59,963 nt of DNA from Bacillota bacterium (lineage in GTDB: Bacteria > Bacillota > Dethiobacteria > SKNC01). Each line of letters begins with the position of its first letter. Positions within the stretch are counted from its first letter, which is position 1. Location: assembly GCA_007120745.1 (NCBI GenBank), contig SKNC01000091.1:1-59963 (forward strand), written 5' to 3'. The position numbers and the translations under genes are program-made. The notes beneath the pieces are model-generated. The model saw only the letters and a list, made by a program, of their open reading frames with translations, had not been told where the DNA came from and made no database searches. Positions 32,831 through 44,815 of this stretch are shown in pieces.

Positions 32831-33014
32831 AGAAATTCGTGATATGAGCGATGCAGAACTGCAGAAAAAGATTGGAGAACTAAAGGAAGAACTGTTTAAC
32901 CTGCGTTTTCAGATGGCCACAGGCCAGTTGGAAAATCACATGCGTATTCGAGATGTAAAAAAGAGTATTGCCAGGGTGAAAACCATAATCAGAGAGCGGG
33001 AGTTGAACGGCTAA
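32820..33014 (+). CDS. rpmC: 50S ribosomal protein L29
   Basis: [42 protein letters not shown] start overlapping rplP end. Confidence 0.95.
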   Translation: MKVKEIRDMSDAELQKKIGELKEELFNLRFQMATGQLENHMRIRDVKKSIARVKTIIRERELNG

Positions 33015-33052
33015 TCCTATGATCCAGGGTCGAAAGAAAGGAGGCCTGTAAT

Positions 33053-33310
33053 TTGGAAAGAGGAAACAGAAAAGTCCGGATTGGCAGAGTGGTCAGCGAT
33101 AAGATGGATAAAACTGTGGTAGTGGCCGTAGAAAGAACTACCCGGCATCCGCTGTACGGTAAAACCATACGGAAAACCAAAAAGTTTAAGGCTCATGATG
33201 AAAGCAATGCCTGCCAGATGGGCGATAAAGTAAAAATTATGGAAACACGGCCTATGAGCAAGGATAAAAGCTGGCGTGTTTTAGAAGTTCTAGAAAAATC
33301 CGAGCTGTAG
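33053..33310 (+). CDS. rpsQ: 30S ribosomal protein S17
   Basis: [35 protein letters not shown] start. Confidence 0.97.
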   Translation: MERGNRKVRIGRVVSDKMDKTVVVAVERTTRHPLYGKTIRKTKKFKAHDESNACQMGDKVKIMETRPMSKDKSWRVLEVLEKSEL

Positions 33311-33341
33311 TGGCGGCTAGCGCAGGAAAGGAGGGGCACCC

Positions 33342-33710
33342 ATGATTCAGAGCGAATCTTATCTAAATGTTGCGGATAACACCGGAGCCCGAAAAATTAT
33401 GTGTATCAAAGTACTAGGTGGTTCTCGCCGGAGATTTGCCGGTATCGGGGATACCATCGTCGCTACGGTGAAAGAGGCCAACCCCGGCGGCATGGTGAAA
33501 AAAGGGGATGTGATCAGGGCCGTAATCGTCCGGACCAGAAAAGGTCTTCAAAGAAAAGACGGTTCTCATATTAAATTTGATGAGAACGCTGCGGTTATTA
33601 TCAACGAGCAGGGAAACCCCAGGGGAACCCGTATATTTGGGCCTGTAGCCAGAGAACTGAGAGAAAAGGAATACATGAAAATTGTTTCCCTGGCTCCGGA
33701 GGTTCTATAA
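33342..33710 (+). CDS. rplN: 50S ribosomal protein L14
   Basis: [28 protein letters not shown]. Confidence 0.98.
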   Translation: MIQSESYLNVADNTGARKIMCIKVLGGSRRRFAGIGDTIVATVKEANPGGMVKKGDVIRAVIVRTRKGLQRKDGSHIKFDENAAVIINEQGNPRGTRIFGPVARELREKEYMKIVSLAPEVL

Positions 33711-33754
33711 AAATGCTATTATCAGGATTGATTGAGCAATAAGGAGGTGGAAGG

Positions 33755-34084
33755 ATGACAACACCTAAGCTGCACGTGAAAAAAGGAGATACGGTAATCG
33801 TTTTGTCCGGAAAAGACAAAGGCAAAAAGGGAAAGATTATTTCCTGCCTCCCCAAAGAAGGTAAAATCGTGGTGGAAGGGGTCAATATTGTTAAGAAACA
33901 TACCCGCCCTACCCAAAAATCTCCCCAGGGAGGGATTAAAGAACAGGAAGCCCCCATCAGGACTTCAAAAGTTTCACTCGTGTGTCCTTCCTGCAAGAAA
34001 CCCACCAGAGTGGGCAAGAAAATTCTGGCTGATGGGACAAAAACCAAGGTATGCGGTAAATGCCAGGAAACCATCGAACGCTAA
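33755..34084 (+). CDS. rplX: 50S ribosomal protein L24 with CxxC...CxxC C-terminal ribbon
   Basis: [34 protein letters not shown]...[11 protein letters not shown]. Confidence 0.97.
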   Translation: MTTPKLHVKKGDTVIVLSGKDKGKKGKIISCLPKEGKIVVEGVNIVKKHTRPTQKSPQGGIKEQEAPIRTSKVSLVCPSCKKPTRVGKKILADGTKTKVCGKCQETIER

Positions 34085-34108
34085 TTTCCGCTGAAAGGAG
34101 GTAGGGTT

Positions 34109-34648
34109 TTGTCCGGACTTAAGGATAAATACGTAAAAGAAGTTAGAAATGAAATGATGAAAAAATTTGAATATGATAATATTTGGGAAGTGCCGCGCCT
34201 GGAGAAAGTGGTAATTAATATGGGCGTAGGTGAAGCCAAGGAAAACCCAAAGCTTTTAGATGCTGCGGTCAGAGATCTTTCCGTCATCACCGGCCAGAAG
34301 CCTGTGGTTACCAAAGCCAAAAAATCCGTAGCCAGCTTTAAACTGAGAGAGGGAATGTCCATCGGCTGCAAGGTGACACTGCGGGGACAAAGGATGTATC
34401 ATTTTCTGCAGAGGCTCATCAATACAGCCTTACCCCGGGTAAGAGACTTCAGGGGCATCTCTCCCAAATCCTTTGATGGAAGAGGGAACTATTCCCTGGG
34501 ATTAAAGGAGCAGTTAATTTTTCCGGAAATAAACTACGATGACGTGGAAAAAATTATGGGTATGGATATAACCATCGTAACTTCTTCGAAAACCGATGAA
34601 GAATCGCGAGAACTCCTTAGGCTTTTAGGAATGCCATTTAGAGCTTAA
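34109..34648 (+). CDS. rplE: 50S ribosomal protein L5
   Basis: [20 protein letters not shown] start. Confidence 0.98.
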   Translation: MSGLKDKYVKEVRNEMMKKFEYDNIWEVPRLEKVVINMGVGEAKENPKLLDAAVRDLSVITGQKPVVTKAKKSVASFKLREGMSIGCKVTLRGQRMYHFLQRLINTALPRVRDFRGISPKSFDGRGNYSLGLKEQLIFPEINYDDVEKIMGMDITIVTSSKTDEESRELLRLLGMPFRA

Positions 34649-34675
34649 GAAATTTGCACTTAAGGAGGGAATAAG

Positions 34676-34861
34676 GTGGCCAAAAAGTCGTTAATTGCTA
34701 AAGCAAAGCGGGATCCGAAATTTAAGGTAAGAAGGTACTACCGCTGCATGATTTGCGGACGTCCCCATGCTTATCTGCGAAAATTTGGCATGTGCCGTAT
34801 ATGCTTTCGCAAGCTGGCTCATGAAGGGAAAATACCTGGAGTTAAAAAAGCCAGCTGGTAA
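34676..34861 (+). CDS. rpsZ: 30S ribosomal protein S14, zinc-binding type Z
   Basis: [41 protein letters not shown] start. Confidence 0.97.
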   Translation: MAKKSLIAKAKRDPKFKVRRYYRCMICGRPHAYLRKFGMCRICFRKLAHEGKIPGVKKASW

Positions 34862-34890
34862 ACAGTACTTGTGAAAGGGGGTATCATGAT

Positions 34891-35289
34891 ATGACCATGA
34901 CGGATCCGATTGCAGATATGCTCACCAGAATTCGAAACGCCAACAGAGTTCAACATGAGCAGGTAGAAATACCCGCTTCAAAAATGAAACTGGCCCTGGC
35001 AGAGATATTGAAAAATGAAGGATTCATTAGAGAGTATGAATACCGTAAGGACAGTAAACAGGGATTGATCCGGGTTTACCTGAAATACGGGGGTTCCAAA
35101 GAAAGAGTAATTACCGGTTTAAAAAGAATCAGCAAACCGGGTTTAAGGGTATATGCAAATAAAGATGAACTGCCCAAGGTTTTGGGGGGTCTGGGAATTG
35201 CCGTTGTTTCCACATCAAGAGGTTTAATGACGGATCGAGATGCCAGAAGCTCCGGAGTAGGCGGAGAAGTGATATGCTACGTATGGTAA
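34891..35289 (+). CDS. rpsH: 30S ribosomal protein S8
   Basis: [35 protein letters not shown]. Confidence 0.98.
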   Translation: MTMTDPIADMLTRIRNANRVQHEQVEIPASKMKLALAEILKNEGFIREYEYRKDSKQGLIRVYLKYGGSKERVITGLKRISKPGLRVYANKDELPKVLGGLGIAVVSTSRGLMTDRDARSSGVGGEVICYVW

Positions 35290-35317
35290 AAGTACTATTG
35301 ATTGGAGGTCTTAAGTA

Positions 35318-35854
35318 ATGTCCAGGATTGGCAAAAAACCTATTAACATTCCCGAGGGCGTAGAAATCACGGTTTCCGATAACCTGGTCACGGTAGAAGG
35401 TCCCAAGGGGCAGCTGCAAAAAATAATCCCTAAGGACATCAGTGTTGAAATAAAAGATAATGTCCTGATGGTGACCCGCCCTTCGGACAGCAGCCAGCAC
35501 CGTGCTTTACACGGACTATCCCGGAGCCTTATCAACAACATGGTGGAAGGGGTTACGAAAGGGTATGAAAAAACCCTGGAACTGGTGGGTGTTGGTTACA
35601 GGGCTACGAAACAGGGGAATAACGTAAATATTGCCATTGGTTACGCTCATCCCGTAATTATTGAACCGGGAGAAGGACTTGAACTGGATGTGCCGGCACC
35701 CAATAAAATCGTGGTTAAAGGTATTGATAAAGAAGCCGTAGGGCTGTTAGCTGCCAATATTCGGGATGTAAGAAGGCCGGAACCCTATAAAGGCAAAGGA
35801 ATAAAGTACCTGGATGAGAAAATCAGGCGAAAAGTAGGTAAAGCCGGTAAGTAG
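35318..35854 (+). CDS. rplF: 50S ribosomal protein L6
   Basis: [35 protein letters not shown]. Confidence 0.98.
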   Translation: MSRIGKKPINIPEGVEITVSDNLVTVEGPKGQLQKIIPKDISVEIKDNVLMVTRPSDSSQHRALHGLSRSLINNMVEGVTKGYEKTLELVGVGYRATKQGNNVNIAIGYAHPVIIEPGEGLELDVPAPNKIVVKGIDKEAVGLLAANIRDVRRPEPYKGKGIKYLDEKIRRKVGKAGK

Positions 35855-35877
35855 TCCGTTGGAAGGGAGGAATAACA

Positions 35878-36246
35878 TTGTTCCGGAAAGAAAGCAGAAA
35901 TTTTTTAAGAAAAAAAAGACATATGCGCATCAGGTCCCGGGTCTCTGGAACATCCGAACAACCCCGCTTAAACGTTTTCCGCAGTTCCAGGCAGATTTAT
36001 GCTCAAGTTATTGATGATCTCAGCGGAACCACCATGGTCAGCGCTTCCAGCCTTGACCCTGAACTGTCAGGAAAACAGGAGGGGTTGAGTAAAAAAGAAA
36101 AGGCAAAGCTGGTGGGAGAATTATTAGCCAAAAGAGCCCTGGAAAAAGGTGTAGATAACGTCATATTCGACCGGGGAGGATACCGGTATCACGGCAGGGT
36201 GAAGGCCTTAGCGGACGGAGCCAGAGAAGCAGGCCTAAAATTTTAA
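35878..36246 (+). CDS. rplR: 50S ribosomal protein L18
   Basis: [40 protein letters not shown] start. Confidence 0.97.
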   Translation: MFRKESRNFLRKKRHMRIRSRVSGTSEQPRLNVFRSSRQIYAQVIDDLSGTTMVSASSLDPELSGKQEGLSKKEKAKLVGELLAKRALEKGVDNVIFDRGGYRYHGRVKALADGAREAGLKF

Positions 36247-36309
36247 GTTTGGTTACATTTTATGATAATATTTTTGAGAATTTAATCTTCTGATAAAGGA
36301 GGGAAAAGC

Positions 36310-36819
36310 TTGCAAAGGAATAAACGCAAAGATCCTAAAGAATCCGAATTCATAGAAAAAGTCGTTAATATTAACAGGGTAGCTAAAGTGGTAAAAGGCG
36401 GCAGGCGCTTCAGCTTCAGCGCCCTGGTTGTGGTAGGAGATGGCAAAGGTAAAGTAGGAGCAGGCCTGGGCAAAGCTGGAGAAGTGCCGGAAGCCATTCG
36501 AAAAGCCATTGAAGATGCCAAAAAGAATATGATTGATGTTCCCATTGTGGAAGGTACCATTCCCCATGAAATCATGGGAAGGTTCGGTGCAGGAAAGGTC
36601 CTCTTAAAGCCTGCTTCCAAGGGAACCGGTGTGATTGCCGGTGGCCCCGTAAGGGCAGTCTTAGAAGCGGCAGGGATTAAAGATATATTAACCAAGTCCC
36701 TGGGTTCCGCCAATGCTATTAATATGGTGAAAGCAACTCTGGAGGGAATAAAGGGAATGAAGAGAGCAGAAGAAGTTGCCAGGCTTCGAAACAAAAGCGT
36801 TTCTGAGCTCTTTAGTTAG
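36310..36819 (+). CDS. rpsE: 30S ribosomal protein S5
   Basis: [40 protein letters not shown] start. Confidence 0.97.
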   Translation: MQRNKRKDPKESEFIEKVVNINRVAKVVKGGRRFSFSALVVVGDGKGKVGAGLGKAGEVPEAIRKAIEDAKKNMIDVPIVEGTIPHEIMGRFGAGKVLLKPASKGTGVIAGGPVRAVLEAAGIKDILTKSLGSANAINMVKATLEGIKGMKRAEEVARLRNKSVSELFS

Positions 36820-36829
36820 GAGGAATATC

Positions 36830-37012
36830 ATGAAAATGCTTCGGATAACCCTGGTAAAGAGCCCCATTGGTTATGCAGAGACCCAAAAAAGAACTGTGGC
36901 CAGCTTAGGGCTTACCAGGTTAAATACGAGTAAAGACCATAAAGACACTCCTCAAATAAGAGGGATGATTAATAAAATAAAACACCTGGTTAAAGTGGAA
37001 GAAATCAGCTAA
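36830..37012 (+). CDS. rpmD: 50S ribosomal protein L30
   Basis: [35 protein letters not shown] at 36830 chosen (the listed ORF starts upstream inside rpsE). Confidence 0.96.
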   Translation: MKMLRITLVKSPIGYAETQKRTVASLGLTRLNTSKDHKDTPQIRGMINKIKHLVKVEEIS

Positions 37013-37050
37013 AGGTTCGAGACGGTAACCATGAAAAGGAGGTGTTCAAA

Positions 37051-37491
37051 ATGCGCTTACATGAACTGAAGAGTTCACCGGGTGCCAGGCAGAAGGCCAA
37101 AAGAAAAGGCCGCGGCATCGGGACAGGACTGGGTAAGACCGCCGGCAGAGGCCATAAAGGACAGAAATCCCGCTCCGGCGGAGGAGTAAGGCCGGGTTTT
37201 GAAGGCGGGCAGATGCCTCTACAGCAGCGTCTTCCCAAAAGAGGTTTTACCAACATTTTCAAGAAACAAATTGTTGAAGTGAACACGAAAACCCTGAATC
37301 GTTTTGAAGACGGCACGGAAGTGACTCCCCAACTGCTTTTGGAAACGGGGATCATTAAGTCATTTAAAGATGGGGTAAAGATATTAGGCAGCGGTGACCT
37401 GAACAAAAAATTAACCGTAAAGGCGCATTACTTTAGTAAATCGGCAGTAGAAAAAGTGGAAGCTGCAGGCGGCAGGACCGAGGTGATATAA
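37051..37491 (+). CDS. rplO: 50S ribosomal protein L15
   Basis: [38 protein letters not shown]. Confidence 0.97.
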   Translation: MRLHELKSSPGARQKAKRKGRGIGTGLGKTAGRGHKGQKSRSGGGVRPGFEGGQMPLQQRLPKRGFTNIFKKQIVEVNTKTLNRFEDGTEVTPQLLLETGIIKSFKDGVKILGSGDLNKKLTVKAHYFSKSAVEKVEAAGGRTEVI

Positions 37492-38747
37492 TGCTGGATA
37501 TCATCCGGAGCGCATGGAAGATAAAGGAGCTTCGCAACAGAATTACCTTTACACTGGTGATGTTTGTGGTTTTTCGACTGGGGTCCCATGTACCGGTGCC
37601 GGGAATCGATGTGGGGCTGCTGCAGGAATTTTTTCGCGGTGATACCCTTTTTGGATTTTTAAATGTTATCGGGGGAGGGGCTCTGAGCAACTTTACCATC
37701 TTTGCTATGAGTATTACCCCTTACATCAATGCCTCCATTATTATGCAGCTTCTGCAGGTAGTTATACCCAGGCTGGAGGAACTGGCCAAAGAGGGAGAAG
37801 AGGGCAGAAAAATTATTAATCGCTACATCCGTTATGCCACCATCGTACTGGCTTCCATTCAGGCGGTAGCCATGACCTTTGGGCTGATTCGGGGCGCTAT
37901 TATTAACCCCGGGGTCCTTTCTTATATTACCATTATCATGGCCCTTACGGCGGGCACAGCATTTCTGATGTGGTTGGGGGAACAAATTACGGAAAAAGGA
38001 ATCGGTAACGGTATATCATTAATTATCTTCGCCGGTATTATCGCCAGCTTCCCCGAAGGAGCCGCAGTGCTGTTTGAGAGAGTGCGGGTAGGTGAGGCAA
38101 ATATCCTGGGAATTCTGGCCATTGGAATATTTTTCCTTGCCCTGGTTGTCTTTATCATTATGCTTACGCAGGGGGAGCGCCGGATCCCGGTGCAGTATTC
38201 CAAAAGAGTTGTGGGACGTAAAATATACGGTGGACAGTCCACCCATATTCCGCTAAAAGTAAACCAGGCCGGAGTGATTCCTGTTATTTTTGCTTCTTCC
38301 ATACTTATGTTTCCGCCTACTCTGGCACAGTTTGTGAACCATCCCATCACGGTACGAATCGCTGCTGTGCTGGACTGGGGTTCACCTGTAAATACGGTTT
38401 TATATTTCACTTTAATTATTTTCTTCACCTATTTTTATACGGCGATACAGTTTAATCCGGTGGAAGTATCGCAGAACATTAAAAAACACGGGGGTTTTAT
38501 CCCGGGGCTGCGGCCGGGAAGGCCTACGGCGGAATTTTTGGAAAGAATCATGTCCAGGATTATCCTGGTAGGGGCACTGTCTCTGGCAGCGGTCAGCACG
38601 TTACCCATTCTTTTACAAAATACCACGGACTTAAACCTTATCTTCAGCGGTACCGGTCTTATCATTATTGTGGGTGTATCCCTGGAAACAGTAAAACAGA
38701 TCGAAAGCCATCTTTTGGTCAGGCACTATCAGGGCTTTATCAAGTAA
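37491..38747 (+). CDS. secY: Preprotein translocase subunit SecY
   Basis: [47 protein letters not shown]. Confidence 0.98.
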   Translation: MLDIIRSAWKIKELRNRITFTLVMFVVFRLGSHVPVPGIDVGLLQEFFRGDTLFGFLNVIGGGALSNFTIFAMSITPYINASIIMQLLQVVIPRLEELAKEGEEGRKIINRYIRYATIVLASIQAVAMTFGLIRGAIINPGVLSYITIIMALTAGTAFLMWLGEQITEKGIGNGISLIIFAGIIASFPEGAAVLFERVRVGEANILGILAIGIFFLALVVFIIMLTQGERRIPVQYSKRVVGRKIYGGQSTHIPLKVNQAGVIPVIFASSILMFPPTLAQFVNHPITVRIAAVLDWGSPVNTVLYFTLIIFFTYFYTAIQFNPVEVSQNIKKHGGFIPGLRPGRPTAEFLERIMSRIILVGALSLAAVSTLPILLQNTTDLNLIFSGTGLIIIVGVSLETVKQIESHLLVRHYQGFIK

Positions 38748-38763
38748 CGGGGGTTTATTACGC

Positions 38764-39519
38764 ATGATTACCTTAAAATCAGACCAGGAAATTGAGCTGA
38801 TGAGGGAAGCAGGTAGAATTGTAGCCTTAACTCACGAAATTTTGGCTAAGGCCGTTCAGCCGGGGATTACCACAGCGGAACTGGATGTTATGGCGGAGAA
38901 AAACATAAGGACCCACGGGGGTGAACCGGCCTTTAAAGGATATAATGGTTTTCCTGCCAGTATCTGCACCTCCATCAACGAACAGGTGGTCCACGGGATT
39001 CCCAGCTTAAGAAAACTGAAAGAAGGCGAAATCATCAGCATCGATGTGGGTGTGTGTTACCGGGGGTATTACGGAGACGCAGCGGTGACGCTGCCGGTAG
39101 GGAAAATCAGTGACCAGGCAGCCAGACTCATTGAAGTTACCCGGGACTCCCTCTATAAAGGGATAGAATTTACCCGGGCAGGGAACCGCTTATCCGACAT
39201 ATCCCATGCGGTTCAGGCCTATGCTGAAGCTCATGGGTACCATGTGGTCCGCAGTTACGTGGGTCACGGGATCGGGAGCAGCATGCATGAAGAACCGGAG
39301 GTTCCTAACTTTGGGAAGCCGGGCCGAGGCCCTAAACTGCAAAAAGGGATGGTCTTAGCCATAGAGCCCATGATAAATATTGGTACCTGGCAGGTGGAGA
39401 CCCTGGAGGATAACTGGACAGTGGTGACCGGGGATGCCAGCTTTTCTGCTCACTTTGAACATACGGTTGCCATTCATGAAGAAGGAGCGGAAATCCTTAC
39501 CCGATGCGATGCCATTTAA
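38764..39519 (+). CDS. map: Type I methionyl aminopeptidase
   Basis: [40 protein letters not shown]. Confidence 0.97.
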   Translation: MITLKSDQEIELMREAGRIVALTHEILAKAVQPGITTAELDVMAEKNIRTHGGEPAFKGYNGFPASICTSINEQVVHGIPSLRKLKEGEIISIDVGVCYRGYYGDAAVTLPVGKISDQAARLIEVTRDSLYKGIEFTRAGNRLSDISHAVQAYAEAHGYHVVRSYVGHGIGSSMHEEPEVPNFGKPGRGPKLQKGMVLAIEPMINIGTWQVETLEDNWTVVTGDASFSAHFEHTVAIHEEGAEILTRCDAI

Positions 39520-39555
39520 TGTTGCGGTGAATCAGGATTTGAAGGAGGGTTGGCC

Positions 39556-39837
39556 TTGACGATTCCAACCACGGGCCAGTTAGTGTGTTCCAATGCCGGA
39601 AGAGACCAGGGAAGTTATTATATTGTTACCCGGATTATTGATGAAAAGTTAGTTGAGGTAGCCAATGGAAGCAGCCGTAAATTGAACAGCTCAAAACGTA
39701 AAAATATTAAGCACTTAAAAATACTGCCATACGTGGATGAAGAACTGGGGAGCAGGTTGGAACTGCAGCAATCCAATGACCATGAGCTGGTTAAGGCACT
39801 GAATAAGCTGCTGCAAAAGAAAATCAAGCAGCATTGA
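39556..39837 (+). CDS. KOW domain / L14e-like RNA-binding protein
   Basis: GQLVCSNAGRDQGSYYIVTRIIDEKLVEVANGSSRKLNSSKRKNIKHL; between map and infA; TTG at 39556 fits RBS spacing better than TTG at 39550. Confidence 0.85.
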   Translation: MTIPTTGQLVCSNAGRDQGSYYIVTRIIDEKLVEVANGSSRKLNSSKRKNIKHLKILPYVDEELGSRLELQQSNDHELVKALNKLLQKKIKQH

Positions 39838-39858
39838 AAGGGAGGTTTTTACTGCCTG

Positions 39859-40077
39859 ATGTCCAAAAAAGATGTTATTGAAGTTGAGGGTACCGTGGTG
39901 GAACCTTTACCTAATGCCATGTTCAGGGTAGAAATTGAGGGTGGGCACAAAATATTAGCCCATGTATCCGGGAAAATAAGGATGCATTTTATCCGTATAC
40001 TGCCTGGAGACAGGGTTTTAGTAGAGTTATCGCCATACGATTTAACCCGGGGCCGCATCACTTATCGATATAAATAA
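39859..40077 (+). CDS. infA: Translation initiation factor IF-1
   Basis: [39 protein letters not shown]. Confidence 0.98.
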   Translation: MSKKDVIEVEGTVVEPLPNAMFRVEIEGGHKILAHVSGKIRMHFIRILPGDRVLVELSPYDLTRGRITYRYK

Positions 40078-40090
40078 GGAGGCATGAGGG

Positions 40091-40207
40091 ATGAAAGTCA
40101 GACCATCCGTCAAGACAATCTGCGAGAAGTGCAAGATTATCAAAAGAAAAGGGAAAGTCATGATAATCTGTGAAAACCCCAAACACAAGCAGAGACAGGG
40201 GAAATAG
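40091..40207 (+). CDS. rpmJ: 50S ribosomal protein L36 (Cys+ zinc form), 38 aa, absent from the supplied ORF track
   Basis: Translation [41 protein letters not shown] aaggaggc upstream; between infA and rpsM. Confidence 0.97.
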   Translation: MKVRPSVKTICEKCKIIKRKGKVMIICENPKHKQRQGK

Positions 40208-40281
40208 TATAAATGTGTATAATTTAAGGCGAAAAAGGGTACTTTATTTGTTTGTTGACTTTTTTAAAGGGAGGTGGAAAA

Positions 40282-40653
40282 ATGGCCAGGATAGCCGGAG
40301 TGGACTTACCCAGAGACAAAAGGGTAGAAATTGCCCTTACCTATATATTTGGAATTGGAAGAACTACTTCTCAAAGCATTTTGAATGAAACCGGAGTGAA
40401 AAACAATACCCGGGTCAGGGACCTTACGGAGGACGAAATCGCTCGCCTTAGAGATATTATTGAAAAGCAGCACAAAGTGGAAGGAGACCTTCGCCGGGAT
40501 GTTACCATGAACATTAAAAGACTCATTGAAATTGGCAGCTACCGGGGGATTCGTCACCGCCGGGGTTTACCGGTGAGAGGACAGAGCACAAAAAATAATG
40601 CCCGCACCAGAAAAGGGCCCAAACGAACCGTGGGAATTCGGAGAAAGAAATAA
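40282..40653 (+). CDS. rpsM: 30S ribosomal protein S13
   Basis: [31 protein letters not shown]. Confidence 0.98.
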   Translation: MARIAGVDLPRDKRVEIALTYIFGIGRTTSQSILNETGVKNNTRVRDLTEDEIARLRDIIEKQHKVEGDLRRDVTMNIKRLIEIGSYRGIRHRRGLPVRGQSTKNNARTRKGPKRTVGIRRKK

Positions 40654-40668
40654 AAGGGGGGACAATGA

Positions 40669-41061
40669 ATGGCCAGAAGAAAAACCGCTCGCCCGCGCCG
40701 TCGTGAGCGTAAAAATATCGAACATGGGGTGGCTCACATCAAGTCAACCTTTAACAACACCATTATATCTATTACCGATTTAAAAGGAAACAGCATAGCC
40801 TGGTCCAGCGCGGGCACCGTGGGCTTTAAGGGTTCCAGGAAGTCCACTCCTTTTGCTGCCCAGATGGCTGCTGATGCCGCAGCCAAAGCAGCCATGGAGC
40901 ATGGATTAAAAGAGGTTGAAGTTTTTGTTAAGGGACCCGGGGCCGGCCGAGAGGCAGCCATCCGGTCGCTGCAGGCAGCAGGGTTGGAAGTAAACCTTAT
41001 CAAAGATGTTACTCCTATCCCTCATAACGGCTGCCGGCCGCCGAAAAGAAGAAGAGTATAA
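40669..41061 (+). CDS. rpsK: 30S ribosomal protein S11
   Basis: [46 protein letters not shown]. Confidence 0.98.
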   Translation: MARRKTARPRRRERKNIEHGVAHIKSTFNNTIISITDLKGNSIAWSSAGTVGFKGSRKSTPFAAQMAADAAAKAAMEHGLKEVEVFVKGPGAGREAAIRSLQAAGLEVNLIKDVTPIPHNGCRPPKRRRV

Positions 41062-41098
41062 ATTTTTAATCAATACAATGGAGGTGTTACTGTAAGGA

Positions 41099-41725
41099 AT
41101 GGCGAGATATAAAGAGTCAGTATGCAGGCTTTGCCGCCGTGAAGGACTGAAACTCTATCTGAAGAGCGAACGATGCTACACCGATAAGTGTGCAGTTGAC
41201 CGGAGAACCTATGGTCCCGGTCAGCACGGGCAGTCCCGGCGCAAAGTTTCAGAATTTGGCACTCAGTTACGGGAAAAACAAAAAGCCAGAAGAATCTATG
41301 GTGTATTGGAAAAGCAGTTTAGAAATTATTTTAAGCAGGCAGCCCGCAAAAAAGGTGTTACCGGAGAAGCCTTACTTCAGATTTTAGAAAGCAGGCTGGA
41401 CAACGTGGTGTACCGTTTAGGATTAGCCGGTTCCAGGAATGAAGCAAGACAAATGATTACCCATGGGCATTTCCGGGTAAATGACCACAAAGTTGACATT
41501 CCTTCGTACCTGGTGCGTTCCGGTGATGAAATAACTGTCCGGGAAAAAAGCCGCAGTATGACCAGGTTTAAAGAACTTTGGGAAATGGCTGAACAAAGGG
41601 CTCATCCGGAATGGTTGGAGTTTGATGCTGAGAAGTGGAAAGGCAGGATGGTTCGACTGCCTTCCCGGGAAGAAATTGATATTCCCATCAGTGAGCATTT
41701 AATTATCGAACTTTACTCCCGTTAA
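41099..41725 (+). CDS. rpsD: 30S ribosomal protein S4 (Cys-containing form)
   Basis: [24 protein letters not shown]4 domain [30 protein letters not shown]. Confidence 0.98.
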   Translation: MARYKESVCRLCRREGLKLYLKSERCYTDKCAVDRRTYGPGQHGQSRRKVSEFGTQLREKQKARRIYGVLEKQFRNYFKQAARKKGVTGEALLQILESRLDNVVYRLGLAGSRNEARQMITHGHFRVNDHKVDIPSYLVRSGDEITVREKSRSMTRFKELWEMAEQRAHPEWLEFDAEKWKGRMVRLPSREEIDIPISEHLIIELYSR

Positions 41726-41776
41726 AAATTTACCCCTCAGAAGGTTTTCATGACTTATAAGAGGAGGTTTGATTGA

Positions 41777-42724
41777 ATGATAGAAATTGAAAAACCAAAA
41801 ATTGAGTGTGTCTATTCGGACGAGAGTAATTCATACGGTAAATTTGTAATAGATCCGTTAGAGAGGGGATACGGTATCACCCTGGGGAATTCGTTACGAA
41901 GAATCCTTTTGTCTTCCCTTCCCGGGTCCGCTATAACCTCAATCAAAATTGATGACGTGCTCCATGAATTTTCTGTAATCCCGGGCGTTTTGGAGGATAC
42001 TACGGAAATTATCCTTAACCTGAAAAAAATGTCCATGAAAATCAACGACCCTGAACCCCAAACCCTGGTTATTGAAGCAGACCAGGAGGGGGTAGTTACC
42101 GCTGGACAGATGAAGATTCCACCTTCGGTAGAGATATTAAATCCTGACCTGGTGATTGCTACACTGGAAGAAGGTTCCAGGCTTTACATGGAAATCATCG
42201 CGGAAAATGGAAGAGGGTATGTGCCGGCAGAACGAAATAAAAAACCCAATCAGCCTATTGGTATCATTCCCGTAGACTCGATTTTTACTCCTATTACCAA
42301 AGTAAATTACCAGGTGGAGGACACCCGGGTAGGACAGATTACCGACTATGACAAGCTTACCGTAGAAGTATGGACCGACGGGAGCATTCGGCCTGATGAA
42401 GCCATCAGCCTGGGTGCGAAAATATTAAATGAGCACCTCAGCCTTTTCATAAACCTCACCAAGGAAATTAACGATGTGGAAATCATGGTGGAAAAAGAGG
42501 AGGATGAAAAAGGCAAAATTCTGGAAATGACCATCGAAGAACTGGATTTATCCGTTCGTTCGTACAACTGCCTGAAAAGGGCAGGCATCAACAGTGTACA
42601 GGAACTGATTCAAAAATCTGAAGATGATATGATGAAAGTACGAAATTTGGGAAAAAAGTCCCTGGAAGAGGTGCAGAACAAACTGTCGGAGTTGAACCTG
42701 TCCTTGAAGGCCGGCAGCGAGTAA
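41777..42724 (+). CDS. rpoA: DNA-directed RNA polymerase subunit alpha
   Basis: [36 protein letters not shown]; alpha-[37 protein letters not shown]. Confidence 0.98.
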   Translation: MIEIEKPKIECVYSDESNSYGKFVIDPLERGYGITLGNSLRRILLSSLPGSAITSIKIDDVLHEFSVIPGVLEDTTEIILNLKKMSMKINDPEPQTLVIEADQEGVVTAGQMKIPPSVEILNPDLVIATLEEGSRLYMEIIAENGRGYVPAERNKKPNQPIGIIPVDSIFTPITKVNYQVEDTRVGQITDYDKLTVEVWTDGSIRPDEAISLGAKILNEHLSLFINLTKEINDVEIMVEKEEDEKGKILEMTIEELDLSVRSYNCLKRAGINSVQELIQKSEDDMMKVRNLGKKSLEEVQNKLSELNLSLKAGSE

Positions 42725-42742
42725 AGAAGGGAGGGAAATAAA

Positions 42743-43081
42743 ATGGCTTACAGAAAATTGGGCCGCAGGAGCAGCCAGCGGAGAGCGATGTTACGAAATC
42801 TGGTAACATCCCTGATTCTTGCGGAAAGAATAGAAACCACAGAGGCCAAGGCGAAGACTGTCAAGAGGATTGCGGATAAAATGATTACTCTGGGTAAAAG
42901 GGGAGATCTGCATGCACAGCGCCAGGCCTTAAGCTATATGCTGGATGAAGATGCGGTGTATAAATTATTTCACGATATCGCTCCCAAATATGAAGATCGT
43001 CAAGGGGGCTACACCAGAGTATTAAAGAAAGGTCCTCGCCGGGGAGATGCTGCCCCCATGGCGATTTTGGAACTGGTGTAA
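42743..43081 (+). CDS. rplQ: 50S ribosomal protein L17
   Basis: [35 protein letters not shown]. Confidence 0.98.
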   Translation: MAYRKLGRRSSQRRAMLRNLVTSLILAERIETTEAKAKTVKRIADKMITLGKRGDLHAQRQALSYMLDEDAVYKLFHDIAPKYEDRQGGYTRVLKKGPRRGDAAPMAILELV

Positions 43082-43112
43082 AACAATACAGCCCTTTAAA
43101 CAGGTGATTCAT

Positions 43113-43958
43113 TTGCAGGAAATTATCCAGGTTCAAGGAGTCAGTTATATCTATAACCAGGGCAGGGAAGACCAGGTCTTGGCCCTGGAAGATATTACCT
43201 TAAATATTGCAGAAGGGGAGTTTCTGGCAGTCCTGGGGCACAACGGCTCCGGGAAGTCCACACTGGCAAGGCTGCTAAACGCCCTTCTAAACCCTTCTTC
43301 GGGCAGAATTTTGGTGGACGACTTGTCCACCGGCAATCCCGACAACCTGTGGAAAATCAGGCAGAATGCCGGGATGGTTTTTCAAAATCCGGACAACCAG
43401 ATTGTGGCCACCACGGTAGAAGAAGACGTGGCCTTTGGCCCTGAAAATTTAGGCCTTCCCTCCAGGGAAATCCGCAAACGGGTGGATGAATCCCTGAAAA
43501 GGGTGGGGATTGGAGAACTGTCCAAGAGGCCTCCCCATTTTTTATCCGGGGGGCAGAAACAGAAGGTAGCCATCGCCGGAGTATTGTCCATGCGTCCCCG
43601 CTGTTTAATTCTAGATGAACCTACGGCCCTTCTGGACCCGGAAGGACGCCGGGAAGTGCTGCAGACGGTAAGAGATTTAAACCGGGAAGAAAAAATTACC
43701 GTAGTTTATATTACTCACTTCATGGAAGAAGCAGTGGCTGCGGACCGTATTGTGGTGATGGAGCAGGGAAAAATTGTGATGGAGGGGCCGCCCAGAAAAA
43801 TATTCCCACAGGTGGATAAACTGAGGTCACTGGGGCTGGATGTCCCACAGGTAACAGAACTGGCGCGGCTGCTAAAAAGGGAAGAAGGGTTTCAAGATCT
43901 TCCCGAAGACATTTTAGAAACAGAGGAACTGGTGAACTTCTTATGCTCCTCCAGGTAA
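43113..43958 (+). CDS. ecfA1: ECF transporter ATPase EcfA1
   Basis: Walker A GHNGSGKST, LSGGQKQKVAIAGVL, DEPTALLDPEG; TTG start inferred after aggtgat. Confidence 0.92.
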   Translation: MQEIIQVQGVSYIYNQGREDQVLALEDITLNIAEGEFLAVLGHNGSGKSTLARLLNALLNPSSGRILVDDLSTGNPDNLWKIRQNAGMVFQNPDNQIVATTVEEDVAFGPENLGLPSREIRKRVDESLKRVGIGELSKRPPHFLSGGQKQKVAIAGVLSMRPRCLILDEPTALLDPEGRREVLQTVRDLNREEKITVVYITHFMEEAVAADRIVVMEQGKIVMEGPPRKIFPQVDKLRSLGLDVPQVTELARLLKREEGFQDLPEDILETEELVNFLCSSR

Positions 43959-44815
43959 AAAACTTAACCCACGTGTACATGCCGGGAAGCCCTTATGAGC
44001 ACCCGGCATTAAATAAGGTAAACCTGGAAGTTCATAAAGGTGATTTCCTGGGCCTTATCGGCCGCACCGGTTCCGGAAAAACAACCCTGGTGCAGCACCT
44101 GAACGGACTGCTGAAGCCAAGCGAAGGAACCATATTATTTCAGGGCAGGGATTTGTATGGGGAACAGAAACCGAACTGGGGGGAGATAAGACAGAAGATT
44201 GGGCTGGTATTCCAATATCCGGAGGAGCAGCTGTTTGGTGAGACGGTTTTCGAGGATGTGGCTTTCGGCCCCCGAAAACTGGGTATTCCAGAGGAAACTA
44301 TAGAAGAAAGGGTAAAAAAAGCCCTGGAGATGGTTACCCTGGATTACGCTCACTTTAAGGAGCGCTCTCCTTTCAATTTGAGCCGGGGAGAAATGAGGAG
44401 AGTTGCCATGGCCGGTGTGCTGTCCATGGAACCGGAAGTCCTGGTGATGGATGAACCCTCCTCCGGCCTTGATCCCAGGGGGAGGAAAATGCTGTTGGAT
44501 CAGGTAAAACAGTTCCACCGGCAGGCGGGGATTACCATCATTTTCGTGTCCCATAACATGGAAGAAGTAGCCCTGCTGGCTAACCGCCTGGCAGTGATGG
44601 AAGGTGGGCAGATCGCACTGGAGGGCAGTCCGGAAGAGATCTTTATGGAGGCGGAAAAACTAACCTCCATGGGCCTGGGAGTCCCCCAGGTTACCCGCTT
44701 GATGATGGAGCTGAATCATAAAGGGAAACAGGTAAAGTCAAACATTTTAAGTGTAGAGGAAGCCAGGCAGGAAATCCTGAACATGCTTGAAAAAGAGCAG
44801 GGTGGTAGATCGTGA
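43943..44815 (+). CDS. ecfA2: ECF transporter ATPase EcfA2
   Basis: GRTGSGKTTLVQHLNGLL, LSRGEMRRVAMAGVL, DEPSSGLDPRG. Confidence 0.92.
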   Translation: MLLQVKNLTHVYMPGSPYEHPALNKVNLEVHKGDFLGLIGRTGSGKTTLVQHLNGLLKPSEGTILFQGRDLYGEQKPNWGEIRQKIGLVFQYPEEQLFGETVFEDVAFGPRKLGIPEETIEERVKKALEMVTLDYAHFKERSPFNLSRGEMRRVAMAGVLSMEPEVLVMDEPSSGLDPRGRKMLLDQVKQFHRQAGITIIFVSHNMEEVALLANRLAVMEGGQIALEGSPEEIFMEAEKLTSMGLGVPQVTRLMMELNHKGKQVKSNILSVEEARQEILNMLEKEQGGRS

